A stretch of 64,000 bases of DNA from Dallia pectoralis (taxonomy: Eukaryota; Chordata; Actinopteri; Esociformes; Umbridae): NCBI GenBank assembly GCA_029465975.1, contig CM055758.1:5695992-5759991 (forward strand). The letters run 5' to 3'. Positions 12,430-27,900 of this stretch are shown here, piece after piece (the first letter of the stretch is position 1; the number at the start of each line of letters is the position of its first letter). The position numbers were made by a program, and so were the translations under genes. Below the pieces are notes generated by a model. The model saw nothing but the letters and a program-made list of their open reading frames with translations, was not told the DNA's origin and made no database searches.

Positions 12430-14460
12430 GTGGGTCCAAAACTGCACTTATCCCACACACATCATCTGTCAGTCTCCAAAGAATTAACTAAACTCTGCCA
12501 ACGTGTCACTCTTTTTAATGTGCCTCTTCTCACTCTTCGTCTAAATATGTGGGCACATTTCAGACTAATTACTATTCTGTCAGTGGGCTGAAAGGCTTCT
12601 CTGGAGGACAGTGGGAAGGTAATTGAATGTGTCACTGGTACCTGATGCATGACTTCCATGATGAGTGTTGTTTTCTAGGGCTCGGTTTTACATGGCTTTT
12701 GCCTTTTGGTTCACTTGCACTGATTCACTTTTGTACGTTTCCACGATGAGCGAGCTGGCATTGCTGCGAATGCGCTCTACGCCAACTTTATTAAGCACCT
12801 CGACTTTGAACGTGCAAAGCTGTTTGAATCCTGGCCACGTTTAGTTATATTACTTGAGGCTTAATTTAGTGATGGGCTTTGCTCATAGGTACTAACCACA
12901 CCGTCATAATAACAGAACTGTAAACTCTAAGCTCGGGGTGAAAAAATGTATCCTGTTTGTTTAGTGTGTTTTATTGAGATACCAGTGCACTCGCTATGAT
13001 GGTGAATTTTCAGTCCATATTTTTTGCTGATGTGCATTTTTTCCTCAACACGATTGATACAACCGTAGGTGAAAGAATATAATTTCTGTTTTTTGTCTTT
13101 GGTGCTGGAGTGGAATTGGAAGTATTGATTCTCATGACATCCTAAATGTCAGACATCCCAACTCTGAGGCAGTTTAAAAGCGGCTACCTGACGCCCGCAA
13201 ATTAGATGAAGTATCCCTGAAATCAATTAGTCGGGGATACCACCAACCTGAAATGAGTTCTTGCAGGTTTGGATGTCTGTAATGTGTGGTCAGGCAGTAC
13301 CCCTGCTAAAGCAGGAATTTAGTTGTTGTGGACTTGTGTGTTGCATGAATAGAACCCATTAAAATGCACTTGCATGAATAGAACCCATTAAAATACACTT
13401 GACCGGTTTGCTTGCTGGTCATTATTTTACTAAGACTTCTTTATCGAAAAACGGTCAAGTGCATTATTTTGATGGTTGCATTAATTGCAGTGCATGTTTT
13501 CTTCTTTATGTTGAATCGATTGTATTGGAGAAGCAAAAAAAATACAATGACTTGGTAAAAATGTGTTCATGTGCATTGACATTGTGGGGGCGTTCCTGGT
13601 GTTTTGGTTTATAGCTTTCTTAACTCTTTGATTTGACAGCAGATATGAAGCTGTAGCATGAGTGAGTGGGCTAATGAGTCAGAATCAGGTACACCCTCTT
13701 ACAGCAGACTGTCCTCATGGCTGGTTAATTGACCTGATGTCATTGCTTCTCCAGGAGATCCCGATCAATGGCCAGTGACCATCGGCCAGTCAAGATCCCC
13801 GGATGAGGGCCGGCGTATTCCTGTCCTGAGCACTGCCAGTCTCCCAGAATCACCTCCTCCCACTGCAGCTACTAGCTTTAATGGAGCCCACCTGTTAATG
13901 GTATCTTCAACAGCATGGAGGTAAAATACTCTTAACGTTGTCTTACTGTGTAATCCGCAATCAGTTCCGACGATGGACTACAAAGCCAGGAGTCCACGTT
14001 ACACTGAGATGCTCCACAATGTTTTTAGGACATGCTGCCTAATTAACCTGTCAGTCAATCTCCCAGGCCCCTCCCCTACTGCTGTAATACTGTCTGTCGA
14101 TCTGCTTTTTAAATAGCATTGCCTTGATATGCAAATAATTGGAAGATTTTAAGTGAAGCTGTATTTTTGGTATGGAAGTTGTAAAAGGGTATTTTAGAAA
14201 ATAATTGTATCCCTTGTAAATATTTCTCTTCCTTAGATTTCCTTCAAATACGTCATTTTTTATTCAAGAAAACTGTTTTAAATGGAGAGGATGTATTTTC
14301 TTATGAAGGGTCTCACCCACCCCTTTAATATGTTAATTGTGAACTATTGTCTTGGGCTACAACGTTATGTGCAAATGCATTAAATTTGCTTTTGCTTTAA
14401 CATGTGTCCTTTTCTGCAGACATAACTACACACAATGACAAATGAAAAGATGACATCCTA
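12430..14460 (+). other. cdk5rap2 terminal intron and 3' UTR; possible last exon at 13755-13778
   Basis: After the exon ending GGGAACCTAGAG|GTGGGT, a candidate final exon follows CTTCTCCAG at 13755. It reads seven codons to a TGA at 13776-13778 in the correct phase. Alternatively translation runs through the donor and stops near 12590. The rest has no coding signal. A 27-bp direct repeat (TGCATGAATAGAACCCATTA and following bases) is seen at about 13340 and 13370. Confidence 0.4.
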
Positions 14461-14469
14461 CAAAAAACC

Positions 14470-14475
14470 TTTATT
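14470..14475 (-). promoter_or_regulatory. nup188 poly(A) signal
   Basis: AATAAA on the minus strand (GACAATAAAGG), about 1 kb past the nup188 stop codon. It is the best placed signal for the end of the nup188 3' UTR. Between it and the stop there is no other coding evidence. Confidence 0.55.
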
Positions 14476-15485
14476 GTCATATTAACAATTTGTTTTTAAG
14501 TACAAATGTTGCCAGTTCCTTTTCACTGTATATGATAGACAAATATAGTCCAACCTGATGCACACATCACAGCGAAAAGTGAATCAAACAAACAATATCT
14601 TTAGAGAAACCGATACACATCCCTCAGCCCAAGAGTTTTATAAAAATCTCAGAATTGTGTAGAAAAATAGCTAAACTAGGCAGGTAATTAAAGCAAACTT
14701 CTAGACACCACAAAGCTGTGACTATATAAACGTATCAATAGTAAATGTTTATATGTTTATTCATAACTGTTGCTTTTTTAGTAATGGAGTTGTGCTCTCG
14801 TCAGCCGTTGTCAGAACTGGCCTATAAAACTAGGCAGATGGAATAAATGGCCGATACTCAATAGCACCAATATCTTCATATATAATGTCAATTAACTCAG
14901 AAGAATGGACTTTATACTGGCCATTATAGGCATGCTGTGTTCAACACAACTGGAAACAAAATACATTTCTATCTTCAGCGCGTTAAAGACAATAGGGCGT
15001 TACAAAAAAAAATCATTGAACACTTTATTACAACTCAAACGTAATCTTCAGTTCAGACTTCAACTTACAGATCACTTTCTTCCAAATTTGACCAGATAAT
15101 CACTAGCATGAATCCTAGAGATTCTGAAAGCACAATCGTTAGTTACAGAAGAGTTCTCTCTCTCGGATGGGAGCGTTTGTCTAAACAGTGCTGTCCATAA
15201 GGTCTTACCGTACTCTGGCCTAAATTACTACACGTCACAGTGGCTTGTTTGATGCACTTATTCAGAAGTGAAAGGTCAAGTGTGATTCCCATGCAGAATC
15301 TTAGTCCAGTAGAGTGATTAGACCCAAATTGAACGGTTCAGTACTCATCTGATACAGGCATTGGGTCCGCATCAGAACAGCCAACCACAGAGTTTGAGCA
15401 GAATACAAAAGTTGTGTGTGACCAATGTTTTTCAAACCCTGAAGATTCTGGTCAGGCCCCAAGTCGTAAGCGCTGTCTGGTAGTT

Positions 15486-18400
15486 CTATCTCTGCACGTG
15501 TCGTACGAAGGCCTGCACCAGCTGGATAAAAGGTTCCTGACCCTCCTGACTGGACTTGTTGCCCGAGGTGGTGGGTTTGGTCTGGGGGGAGGCTAGCAAG
15601 CCGCCGGCCGGTGATGACGGGGAACCACGGCGGAAGTGACGGGACAGGGTGGACAGCAGAGTGCTCTGGAGACATGAACGGACACGAGAGCACTCATTAT
15701 CAAGCACATTTAACTGACTCAGCACACGGCTGACAGCAGCACACGGCTGACACGTAAACAAAGACACTTCATGACACCAAGCTGGAGTAGCAGAATAGGC
15801 AGAAACGACGCAGAGGGGTCTGAACCAAGGAGGAAGGCTCACCAGTTCAGAACTTAGCTCTTGTTTGAGTCTCTGCTTGTCTCTGGGGGCGATGCTGGGG
15901 TCCTTCAGACATCGGACGGCCTGGGAGATTAGCACGTAGAAACAGTTCTCCATGGTGAACACCAGCAGAGACCTGGAAAGAGTCACATCAGATTAGAGAG
16001 CAGAAGCAACTTGAAGGAACAACGATTGTTCACTTTCAACTGTCATACTTGAGGGCTTGAGTTTCCTCCGACGAGCCCAGGGACACAGCACTCAGGGAGA
16101 CTGGCTCCTTCTTCTCTACCTACAAATGGACACACAGTAGTAGAAAACGCATTACCTCATTATAAACCAAATAAGCAACCATGTGTATTGACTCTGAAAT
16201 AACATGCAATCAGGTTGGGGTACCTCTCCCAGCATGCTGAGGGCCACGTTGATGGAGGCCAGCAAGGTGCCAAAGGAGGGGGCCACATCAGAGTCAAACG
16301 CCGGGGTATTGAAGCTCAACACAAACAGAGTCCTGTACTCGGCTAGGTCCATACACTGAGACACACACACACACACACACCACAAGATTTATTGTGTGTG
16401 AACAGAACAGATTAATTGTGTCCTTATTGGCCACTTGGTAAGAATAAGCAAAAAAGGATGTGACAACTTTACAAGAGACTGCACACATTTCAGTCATTTA
16501 AAAGAAATGTGGAGGGCAATTGCACGAATAACTCCATCAATAATGTGGCAGACTACAGTAGCAGTGAGGGGATGGGCCTATGCAAATGGGAGGAGTTTTG
16601 CTAAGGGGAGGGGCTTTCCTGAGGGTTATGTGGAGAAAAGCCAACCTGGTCCAGTAGTATCTGGCAGCAGTCTGGGGTGAAGCGCTGCAGTGCTGCCAGA
16701 GTCTTACTAAGGATCTTCAGCAGGCTGCACTGCACCGCCAGGAGGGCCTTCTGCTCCGCCTCCTCTCTCTCCCCACCCGCCCCAGCTGCTCCGCCTGCGG
16801 CCGTGGAGGGGGTGTGAGGAGTCGTCTGGGCACGGGAGCCAGGAGGCAACGCGTCTCCGTTTTTAGCCTGCCGGGACGATAAATGGCAAACAGACGTAGG
16901 AATAATGAGCTGTCTGGACATCCATGTATTCAGAGAAAAATGATGTGCTGTTTTGTGGCACCATGGCAACGTGTGTCTACCTGGAGGTAGTGATGGAGCA
17001 TCTTCTTGCTGTGGAGGAGGTAAGTGCACGTCTGACACAGGTAACACAGGTTGATCTGCAGGAGGACAGAGCAGAAGTTAAATAATAACAAGTATAAATG
17101 ATACAGTCCATTATAAGAATAGATGCGGACTGACCTGTATGTCACGGAGCAGCTGGGGCAGGTGGAACTGCCACTCCTTGCTGAAGTTAGACAGCTGTAG
17201 CAGGAAGCCCACTGTGTGGTCGGCCTCGTCTAGACACGCCAGGCTCTGGACCGTCCGTACCGCATTCAGACACTGACGGGGACACATACAACCACACACT
17301 TTAGACTCCATGCTTACAGGGGGTGGGAGAAATGCCAAACAGGGTCACTCCACACACCTGCAGTATGCGTTCCTGGTGCACCCCGATGAAGTCAAGGGCC
17401 TCGTTGATGAAGTTGTAGCGCAGCGTCTTGAGGAGGCTCTCCATTAGGGACATGGACAGACGGTAAACCCCGGGCCAGCACGGACAGTCCTGGGACCTGC
17501 GAGAAAAACCCTGACCGGGGGAGGGAGACTTAATCTTAGGATAACATCACAATAACATGCACCTGAGTAGGACAGAGTGTTAACGTTGTGACTCTGTCAT
17601 AAGGACAAGTGTCTAATTCTGACCATAGGACAGTGCTGATGTTATAACAACATTACATTAACATGTGTCTAATTCTGACCTGGGGACAGTGATGCGGTTG
17701 TGTTACCTGTGAGGCTCCATTAGAGGGCATTTCGTAAACACCAAGCAGAGGGAGACAGATACTCTGGATGACACCGGCACCGGCTACTGCTGCTGCCCCC
17801 TAAAGGACATGACACGCAACAACAAAACCAAGTTCAATGAGCGGATCTATTCTGTTTATGTGACCTGGTTGACATTGCAAATCCATTTTAGTTTGCAGTA
17901 GGGTTTTGGTTAAGCCACATGGAATTTATATGTTCTTATTCCCACATAGGTATTAATATTGTCTACCTGTAGTGTTTGTACTGGTGTAGTATATACCTCT
18001 GGCATGTGTAGCTGTGCCGTATGTACCTGTGGTGTGTGTGTACCTGTGGTGTGTGTGTACCTGTGGTGTGTGTGTGTGTGAGTAGCTGTGACATATGTGG
18101 CTGTGGAGAGTTTGTGTACCTGTGGCCTGTGTGTGTGTGTGTGTACACCTGTGGCCTGTGTACCTGTGGCGTGTGGGCTAGAGTTAACAGCAAGTGCAGG
18201 GCAGCCTCAGTGAAGTAGAGATTCTGTTTGGAGCGCAGGCTGAGTTCGAGAGCAGTGAGAACCGAGTGGAGAACAGGAACCTTCCTCATTACGACCACCC
18301 AGTGTTCCCCGTCCTGATCGGCCCGACACAGCTCCTTGGCCAGGTGTAAAGCCAGCACACACACCTGGGATGGAGACAGAGGACCGAGACAACATGAACA

Positions 18401-21400
18401 ACATGTCTGGTCGAATGACAAAAATATAAATGAGGAATTAAAATAAAGCACACGTATGCAGATCAACACCCCAGTCACACCATGACCCATTTCATATCCC
18501 ATATTTTATCAATTCATCCTTTGGCCTTTTATATATTTTGACACATTTGTTAACCCTTTTAACAAATGTGAGGAAGCTGAAGACAGTTAGGAGACTAAAG
18601 GCTTCCTCATTCAGAAATGGCAGGCGGTATGTTTGAATGGCTCACCCCGTCTCTCTGGTCCTTCTGAACGCTACGGACCGTGTCTGTCTCCATGCTGTCC
18701 ATGTCCTCCAGGACGTCTCCAGCCTGGGTGATGTGACGCGTGCTGTCAATCAGCGCCAGGGCCTCGTCCTGCACAGTCTCACACACACACTCCAAAAGCT
18801 GGGGCAGCTGGGAGATCTCCCCACCTGGACAACCAACAGAACTATTACAGAACATGGAGCAGTATATTACAGACACACACATATTCCAACCTAAACAGAC
18901 AGGCACACACACACACACATTCCAACCTAAACAGACAGGCACACACATATTCCAACCTAAACAGACCTTGACAGGCAGACATAAGAGTCCCCTCACCGTT
19001 GAATCCCTGTATCTGCAGGGCAGAGATGAGAGCAGAAAACACCTTGGCCAGGGTCTTCTCCATGGGCTGCTGGTCAGCCTGCAGAACACTCTCCAGGATC
19101 AGAGAGAGAGGGGCCAGAGTGTCAGGGGCAGTGGCCACCACGCTGCAGAGAAACACGGGGGACACAGCAGGTTAAACACAAACATCCAACAATCTCCAGA
19201 ATGCGGTGGCTGGTGTGAACCTGCTTTATCCAGATCCACTGTCCGGTCATAACGGCCGTGAGATAATTCCTGCAGAAGGATCAACCCTCAAACCTCCTGG
19301 TTGTCCTTTTTCCGACCATGTAATCGACCCAGACTATTTCATTAGACTATCTGCATTTAAAAAATGCATTAAATAACTATTAAACTATTTTAAGTTCTAT
19401 GACCTCTCAGAGCCTGGTTCCATCCTAAATTCGACCCATCTGGGAGTTTTTCCCTAGCCGCTGTGTATCAACTACTTGATGTGTGCTCTGTCAGGTGCAG
19501 GCTGGGTGTTTGGAAAAGCACATCGTGACAGAAAATGTAATTGATTGACTTGTGTGTCTCAAGGTTACGGTCACTGTGACTTATCAGTTGGGGTCACTTA
19601 TCAGCGTTGGACACACACACACACACACACACACACCTTCTCCACTGTTTAAGGAGGATCAGCAGCAACGTAGCCATCATGGATCCCAGACGTAGACAGG
19701 GCAGAGACATGGATACCAACAACTAGAGGATGGAGAGGGGAAGGGGGAGAAAAGCAGTGAGTCAAAAGCATCACAGAGCACTAGGAGAACTGTTGTCACG
19801 GTTACTGACTCACAGCTGCTTTGGTTCCGTCCAGGACATCCATGAAAAGCTTCAGCCTGACAGAATCCTCCTTTAACTGCATCACGTCTGACTGGAGACA
19901 ACGGAACACGTCAACCATCACAGATATGACACGGACACCAACACAGATATGACACGGACACCAACACAGATATGACACGGACACCATCACAGATATGACA
20001 CGGACACCAACACAGATATGACACGGACACCAACACAGATATGACACGGACACCAACACAGATATGACACGGACACCATCACAGATATGACACGGACACC
20101 ATCACAGATATGACACGGAAACCATCACAGATATGACACGGACACCATCACAGATATGACACGGACACCAACACAGTGGGTGCTCACAGCGTGAACAAAA
20201 TGCACAGAACCACAGATGACAGGACAACATTCAATTGCCACGGCGACGCTAGAGAACTTAAAGACACGAGTGAAGGGGTCAAGTTGAACGGGCACAACCC
20301 AGTGGGGGGTGGGGGCCATGACGACCTACATGACTGGTGGAGAGGATGAGCAGAGTGCGCCAGGCTGAGATGACCATCTGGGTCTCGGAGAAGAAGCGGA
20401 CAGCCTCGTCTTCGGCCTCGGTAACGTGGACCACCAGGGACTTGACGTACTGGGACCAGTACTCGTATCGGCGCCCACTGGAGAACCGCTGCAGCGCCTC
20501 CTTCAGAGATGGTTCCAGAGAGCCACTGGGAGAACACAAAGTTATTTAGCTGAAGAAATGAGGAATCGTGACCAAGGCAATTCATCGTGACCGTTCCATG
20601 GATGTGGTCAATAACCTGCTGATTCCCTGTTGTGACGCCACTCACCAACGGTTCAACATCACACATACCTACATTATATTCTGTATATATGTGAAATGAG
20701 ACAAACAGCAGAACCCCCCGAATCATCACCATCACCTACCTGACCACATAATAAATCTCAAGGCCGATGATTTTCATGATGAAGGCACAAGTTTCCAGAA
20801 CGCACGGCTGAAAAAAGGCAAAATCGGTTAATGGGTTCTACAGATAAAACCCAAATAAAACCATGAGTAACATCACTTAGACAGCAGTAACAAAACTCAG
20901 ACCCCTATTTGAACATGAACATCATAAGTACCTCTGTGCTGTCTGAAGGGGAGGGGAGGTTCCCAAAAAGAGGCGCGGTCAGATGTTCCCAAAACTTCTC
21001 TCTGTGAAATAAATAAATAATTTAATGTGCATTGTGGGCATGTGTGTTTAAGGGCACATGGCTTGTTTGGTTGCGTGGCGTTTTTAGGCGTGTGATTGGT
21101 GGTGCGTCGTGTTTGGTTGCGTTTCATCTGAGCCTCTACATGAACGTGCATGGGAACATTATTGATATTTTATTGACTTGCTTGGTACGTAGGACAGATA
21201 TTGCACTGTCTCGCCGGTCCTGCCACAGGGCATGCAGGAAGGCCAGGGCGGCGCGGTGCAGAAGGGGGGGGCACCAGTACTTCCCCTGCTGCCTGGAATC
21301 GATCAGGTCCAACACCACCTGTAGACAGCTCCACTCACCCAGCAGGAACTCCTGGGACGGACATGGGGACAATTAGTGCCAACGAATGAACTTGTGGTTG

Positions 21401-24400
21401 ACAGCTGGAACCAGAGGAAATGCATCTGGCATGATGACAGACTACCAATAAAAAGACAGACCGCTAAACTATCCAACAACAGTCGAATTCTTGTGCTATC
21501 TTTAGGCACTACCCTGTCCCCTCCTCACCTTTGACCCCTCCGTGCTCTCCCTGACCTCCAGGTTGAGAAAGAGTTCAATAAGGCCGGGCTGGGTCTCCAC
21601 CGCTACAGTGAGGAATTCCAGGATCATCACCTTGATCCTCATGTCCTCAGTCTTGCTCTGCAGACGCGTCAGAAAGGCGTCCCGGATGGCGGCCGCATCG
21701 CTGCCCAGACAGGCATATACAGACATAGGGGCCACCTGTGGGCGGGGCCCATTAACAATACATCAGTAGACTGGTACTGTAGGACCCATCAATAAGACAT
21801 AAGTAGACTGGTACTGTAGGACCCATTAATAATACATCAGTAGACTGGTACTGTAGGACCCATCAATAAGACATCAGTAGACTGGTACTGTAGGACCCAT
21901 TAATAAGACATCAGTTGACTGGTACTGTAGGACCCATTAATGTGTTGACTTACCGTGGCGAGCCTCTTGAGTAGCTGGATAGCCAGACGTGGCAGGGCCG
22001 GGTCGTGTTTGTGGTAGATGTACTTGGCAAGCACGGCAATCAGGTTGCTGCCATGGCCCCCGTGTTGCGTCAGCGCCTGCTCCAGGGGTGAAACGCCCTC
22101 AGATTGCGGCTTCAGCCGGATCACGTTGTTGGTAACGGAGAAGGCCAGCTTGACTGTCTGGATGAGAATCTGACCCGGGCCCTCTGAGCCACCACTAGAA
22201 AGAACAGAGACACAGCACAGACTAAATCACAGCAGACACACAGCACAGTCTGAATCACAACAGACACACTGCACAGCAGTCTAAACCACAGCAGACACAC
22301 ACAGCACAGTCTGAACCACAGCAGACACACAGCAAAGCACAGTCTAAACCACAGCAGACACACAGCACAGCACAGTCTAAACTACAGCAGAGAAAAAGAC
22401 ACCATACAGACATTGGCTCAATTGCCGACCAGCGGCTGTGTTACCTGTTGGGCTGGGCAGCCAGGACCAGGTCAATGGTGTCCACACCAACACCCATGAT
22501 GTTGACCACAGCCTGGCCAGACTCTGTGTTGGCCAGGCTGTAGATGCACAGGGACTGCAGGGTCGGGGTGCTGGAGGACACAGAGGCCAGTTTAGACAGT
22601 TGTTCCATCTAACTAATATTATCATGTTGAGCCTCTAGGTCAGGAGTGTCAGTTCCCAGTTCAGACCTTAACAACCAGGTGAGGGTAGAACGTAACCAAT
22701 TAGTGACCTAATTAATCAATCAAGTCCAAGGTGAGTGCAAAAACCTGTAGACCCTCTATGGAACCGGTTTGACAGCTGTGCTCGAGGACCTATAGCCACA
22801 ACAGCCAGCTAATTGGGGTGTTGCATGAATTACAGCAGAAGCAGTTTGTTCACACATGGGTGTGTGTTCGACTGCAATCTTACCTGTCAGTGGCTCCTCC
22901 ATCTGGACTGAGGTTTAGGATGGCATGGACCAGCTCCAGGATCAGACAACCTGCAGAAAGGGGAAAAATCTAATCAAAGACAGAACAAAAAAACAATATA
23001 GCAAGAGCAACTGAACCAGAGGTATATAAATTATTTAAAAGCTAAAAAAATCTAAAAAACTAATGTCACAGACGCCCCAGTCAGTCAGGATGGGATGACC
23101 ATCAAACACCCTGGAAGGGAACCAGCAGATGTTCACCAACTGACCCTACACTCACCAATCCTCTCCCGGACTCCGTAGGCGTTGTAGCGCCACTTGTGAT
23201 ATGTGGGCAGCATCTCCTTCAGCACCAGCAGGACACAAGGAATGAGACCCCTGTTCTGGGTGCTGCCCAGCTGACCCTGAGGAGGAGAACCATAAGATCA
23301 CACTCCTTCTCCACCGTAGCATGTGTACAGTGTTAGCGTGCACCCGTCGTCCGTTTCCTCTGTAAATAAGCTCTGACAGAGACAGAGGGGATTCAGGGGG
23401 GCTGGGATTTACCTTAACCAGGGTGGTGATGAGGCGCAGGAATGCCATAGTTACGGCATATTCCCCTCTGGGCTGCTCAATCAGGACCAGCAGATTTCCA
23501 TAATTACCTGCCTTCATCCCCTCAGCACTGGGGAGACACGGGTCATATGTTTAGTATGAGCTACCTGAAGACCCACCCCTCTCCCAAGGTGAATATGACA
23601 CAGTGTGTGAGTGGACCTACCTAATGGACTGCACCATGTTGGTCAGAGGAGAGGAGGCAAAGGGCAGGAGGCCAGTGTGGTGCAGACTGGACCAAACCTA
23701 AACAGACACAACGCTTAATAAAGGATACAACGCAGGCAAATATACAGCCTAAATACTACCAGAGATGCTTAGTGACGACCCATTACACCGGCATCGACTT
23801 GAATGTAAACGATGCAGAAACCCACCTTGCCAGGCATCCGAGCAGCGAGGACAATGAGACAGTTCACACAGGAGGCTATCACAGGTACTGGAGGGTTGAT
23901 GACTGATGTTAACCTGACCAAAAGAAAGACCAATAACACACACATGGATTCGGTAAGGTAAACATCAAGTCCCAAGTAACAGGACCGAGTGATATTTTGT
24001 TAGCTTTGAGCAGTGTGTGTGTATGGTGTGTGTGTGGCATCTCACCTCTGCAGTAACATGTATATGCGGGAGGTGAGGGGCAGCAGACAGTCAGACACGG
24101 TCCAGTCGGTACTGATCATCTGATGGACCAGGTCCAAGATGGGCTTCACACGCTCACAGTGTACGATCACATCTGGACCAGACACACACACAATCTGAAA
24201 CAAATGTCTCTCGCAGTGAACTGTCTCTGATCATTTAATCTATTCTAATAATCAGTATGTGTGTGTGTGTAATGGTGTGTGTGTGTGTGTGAGAACACAA
24301 CTACGGGGCGGGGTTTTACCTGCGGTTGAAACCACGTGGAGCAGCATCTCTATCTCACAGGTGAACAGGGTCCAGGCACTGTAAGAGTAGTCCCAGCGCA

Positions 24401-24886
24401 CCAGGTAACCCTGCTCCCCCACAACCACCTGTCCCAGAACCCCTTGGGGCATCCGCAGGTTAGTTTGACCCAGGCCTGGAGGACACACACGCATTCAGAT
24501 GAAACACACACACACAAATACTGGATAGCAGGGAGAGAGGAACGCACTACGACAACAAAATAACATAACTCAATTTCAATTCAGAAATCACGCTGAGAAA
24601 TCCTAATTCGATTAATGATTTCCAACAGGGGAACTCAAAGTTTGGAGTCATCGTTGGTGGGCATTCTGAACTGCCAGCCGTGCTCAGAAGGGCCACGTTA
24701 AAACACACCGAGAGGATAGATGAGTTTAGGCGCCTGTCTCCTCCACAGGGTCTCGTCCTCCCTGGAGATTATGTCACTGGGCTTGGTTTTGTGGACCTCC
24801 GTGTAGAATGACATCTTGTCCAAGAAGGTGTACACCTGAAAGAGACAGATGAAGTGTGAAACCAGGGGGACAGACAAGTGATGATT

Positions 24887-24920
<34 letters not shown>

Positions 24921-27900
24921 ATAATACCTTCTTTGCGGTGGACTTGTCTGACAGCAGTGAGGTGAGCAGCTGTAACAGCGGACCAGTCTTATGTGGGAAC
25001 ATTCCTACAGCACTGTCCAGGATCATCCCCAATCCCATACTAGGCTTCTGGAAAAAGAAGAACACCATTCCAATAGACACGCAGAACTAAGAAACAGGCT
25101 CTGTGTGTGTGACGACTCACACTAGGAGCATCATGGGTAGGAAAAGAGTCCTCCTTCTCACCGTTTCCCAGAAGAGCTCAGCCAGACTGGGCGCAGACAG
25201 GACTTCACATGCAACGTTGATCAGGTGCTGTGGGAAGGAAACGTAGCATTCAATGAGCCAGTAATCATATTCATCAGCATCATTACCATCATGAGCACAT
25301 CTTCGCAGATGACTAGGGTTGTCACAATTATTACATAGTCGCCTGATCGCGAATATTTAACGAGATGCCGATTATTTACCCAAATCAGACAATTAATCAT
25401 CACCCAAAATGTCATCAGTGCAACAGCCCTACAGATAACTATATTTGAAGATGTGTTCTGATCAGTCTGTGGTACAACTAGACAGTTATCGAAGTTACTT
25501 AAACTATTAAAAGTCCACCGGTTTCTTCCTAAAACCAAACCAATACATGCTCTGTCGGGTTTCAGATTGGGTGTTCATAAAAGCAGTTTGCGACAACTGA
25601 TGTTGTACAAACAAGTATTTAAAATAACCTTGATTGACTGTCATTGTGGGTTAACGTGAGAGAGCAGAGCCTGGTACCTGTTGGCTGCCCAGAGTCTCCT
25701 CTTCAAATGATGTGATGACAAAAGAGAGGAGGCCGTAGATACACATTCTGGCTGTACTGGCGGTGCACTGTGAAAGGAGGACACAGGGGTCAATCAGAAC
25801 CACTGCGGTCCATCAACAGTAGAGAGGTGTGTGTATGTGTAAGAGTACAAACAACCATTATAAATATGTAATCCTGTCTTAGACATGACACTGCGTCATA
25901 ATGTGTCTGGGTGCTCACATTACTCCCAGAACCACCCAGGCCCTGCAGCATTGCGGTGAGGTGCTCGAATACACCCAGCAGTAGGCACGTGTTCCCGATG
26001 CGTCTGATGACAGGGCTGGACTCATCAGGGTTTAGGGTGTGCCTGAGCAGCACCCACGCCAGCAGCACTGGCCCGTGGTGGGGGATGTCCCCAAACGTCA
26101 ACAGCATCTGGTCCATCTCCTGGTGAGTGAACAGTGAGTGTCACTAGAGCTTACAATATTCAACAGAAAAAGCACACAATATTTACAAGGGCAACCTAAA
26201 GAACGTTGTGTTATTGATGTTCAGGAGAGGGTCAATAAGCCAAGAGTTCACCTTGCTGATGTCAGCTGTGTTTGAGAACTGGTGCTGCTCCGTGCGATCC
26301 TCCAGCGCACACTTGTGCAGGAAGTCTATATCCATGCCTTCGACCAGGATCAGAGAGCTAAAGTACCTGCAGAATAGCCAGAGACAACGATACGTTGAGA
26401 AAAAAAAAACAAGAATACGTACAGACAGCCAGGCAAATAACAAGCCAGTGAAAGCAGCGCTATACTTTCACTGCATACAAATATTTTGTTTGGGCAAGAA
26501 ATCCTTGAAACATAGTATCATCCATGGCGACAGGTAGTGAACTGCAACGGTCCAGGCTCTGACTGACCCAATGCGGTCGACCAGGGCATCCATGCTCTTA
26601 TCCACCAGGTGTCTATTGGTCTGTCTCAAACCGAAGCCCTGCTCCTTGAACATCTTGGTAAAACTGAGCAGGTCTCCGGGGCCCATCTCAAAGTAAGCAT
26701 AGTACAGGAACAGGATCTCCAGCAGCAGAGACTGCTCCCTCAGACACTGGGTGAACCATCGTGACACCTGCCTCTCCGTCTGACAGACGGGAAAATGGGA
26801 GTCAATTAGTGACTAACAAACAAAGAGCTAATTACATATTCATTTGCAAAACGACAAGCACTATTTATGGAACCTCCAGGATACTGTAATGATGCAACAT
26901 TCGCAATGTTTTTTTATATATTCATAAATGATACATTTGATAAATAATTACATTTTTGTTGTGCATAACAATGCAATTTCACCAAAAGAATGGCTTATTG
27001 AAACATATCTAGATGTTGCTGAGCATGTGTAACTACAGTTCTAACCATGAGGTTGCCATGTGTCTCCCATGTTGGTGCTTCAGCTTTAAACAGAGTCTCA
27101 AACTGCTTCTGATAGTTGTGGACCAGGTCTTTCTCCAGCTTGTTTACGCAGTTCCAGTACTCAGTCTGCAAACAAAGAAATAATTTATGCAGTTGGTCTT
27201 TTATCTGCCATTCTAACAGATGTCTGATATATATGTAAAGCTTAATTAAATAAATGAAAACTCTTACATAATCTAGAAAATATACTACTGAAAGAAAGCC
27301 AAACCGAAATTACATGTTTACCTTGTTCAGAGCGAGTTATAGTACATTCAATGACAGTATATAACAGCATCGGTTCCATACAAACCCAATAGATCCATCT
27401 GTATATTACAGCATCTGTACCACACAGACCCATCTGTATATTACAGCATCAGTACCACACAGACCCATCTGTATATTACAGCATCAGTACCACACAGACC
27501 CATCTGTATATTACAGCATCAGTACCACACAGACCCAATTGACCCCTCTGCATATATTACAGCATCAGTACCATACAGACCCAATAGAACCATCTGTACA
27601 TTAAAGCATCAGTACCATACAGACCCATCTGTATATTACAGCATCAGTAACACACTGACCAAATAGACCCATCTGCATATTACAACATCAGTACCATACA
27701 AACCCAATAGATCAATCTGTATATTACAGCATCAGTACCACACAGACCCATCTGTATATTATAGCATCAGTGCCATACAGACCCAATAGACCCATCTGCA
27801 TATTACAACATCAGTACCATAGCACCCAATAGATCCATCTGTATATTACAGCATCAGTACCGTACAGACCCATCTGTATATTACAGCATGAGTAACACAC

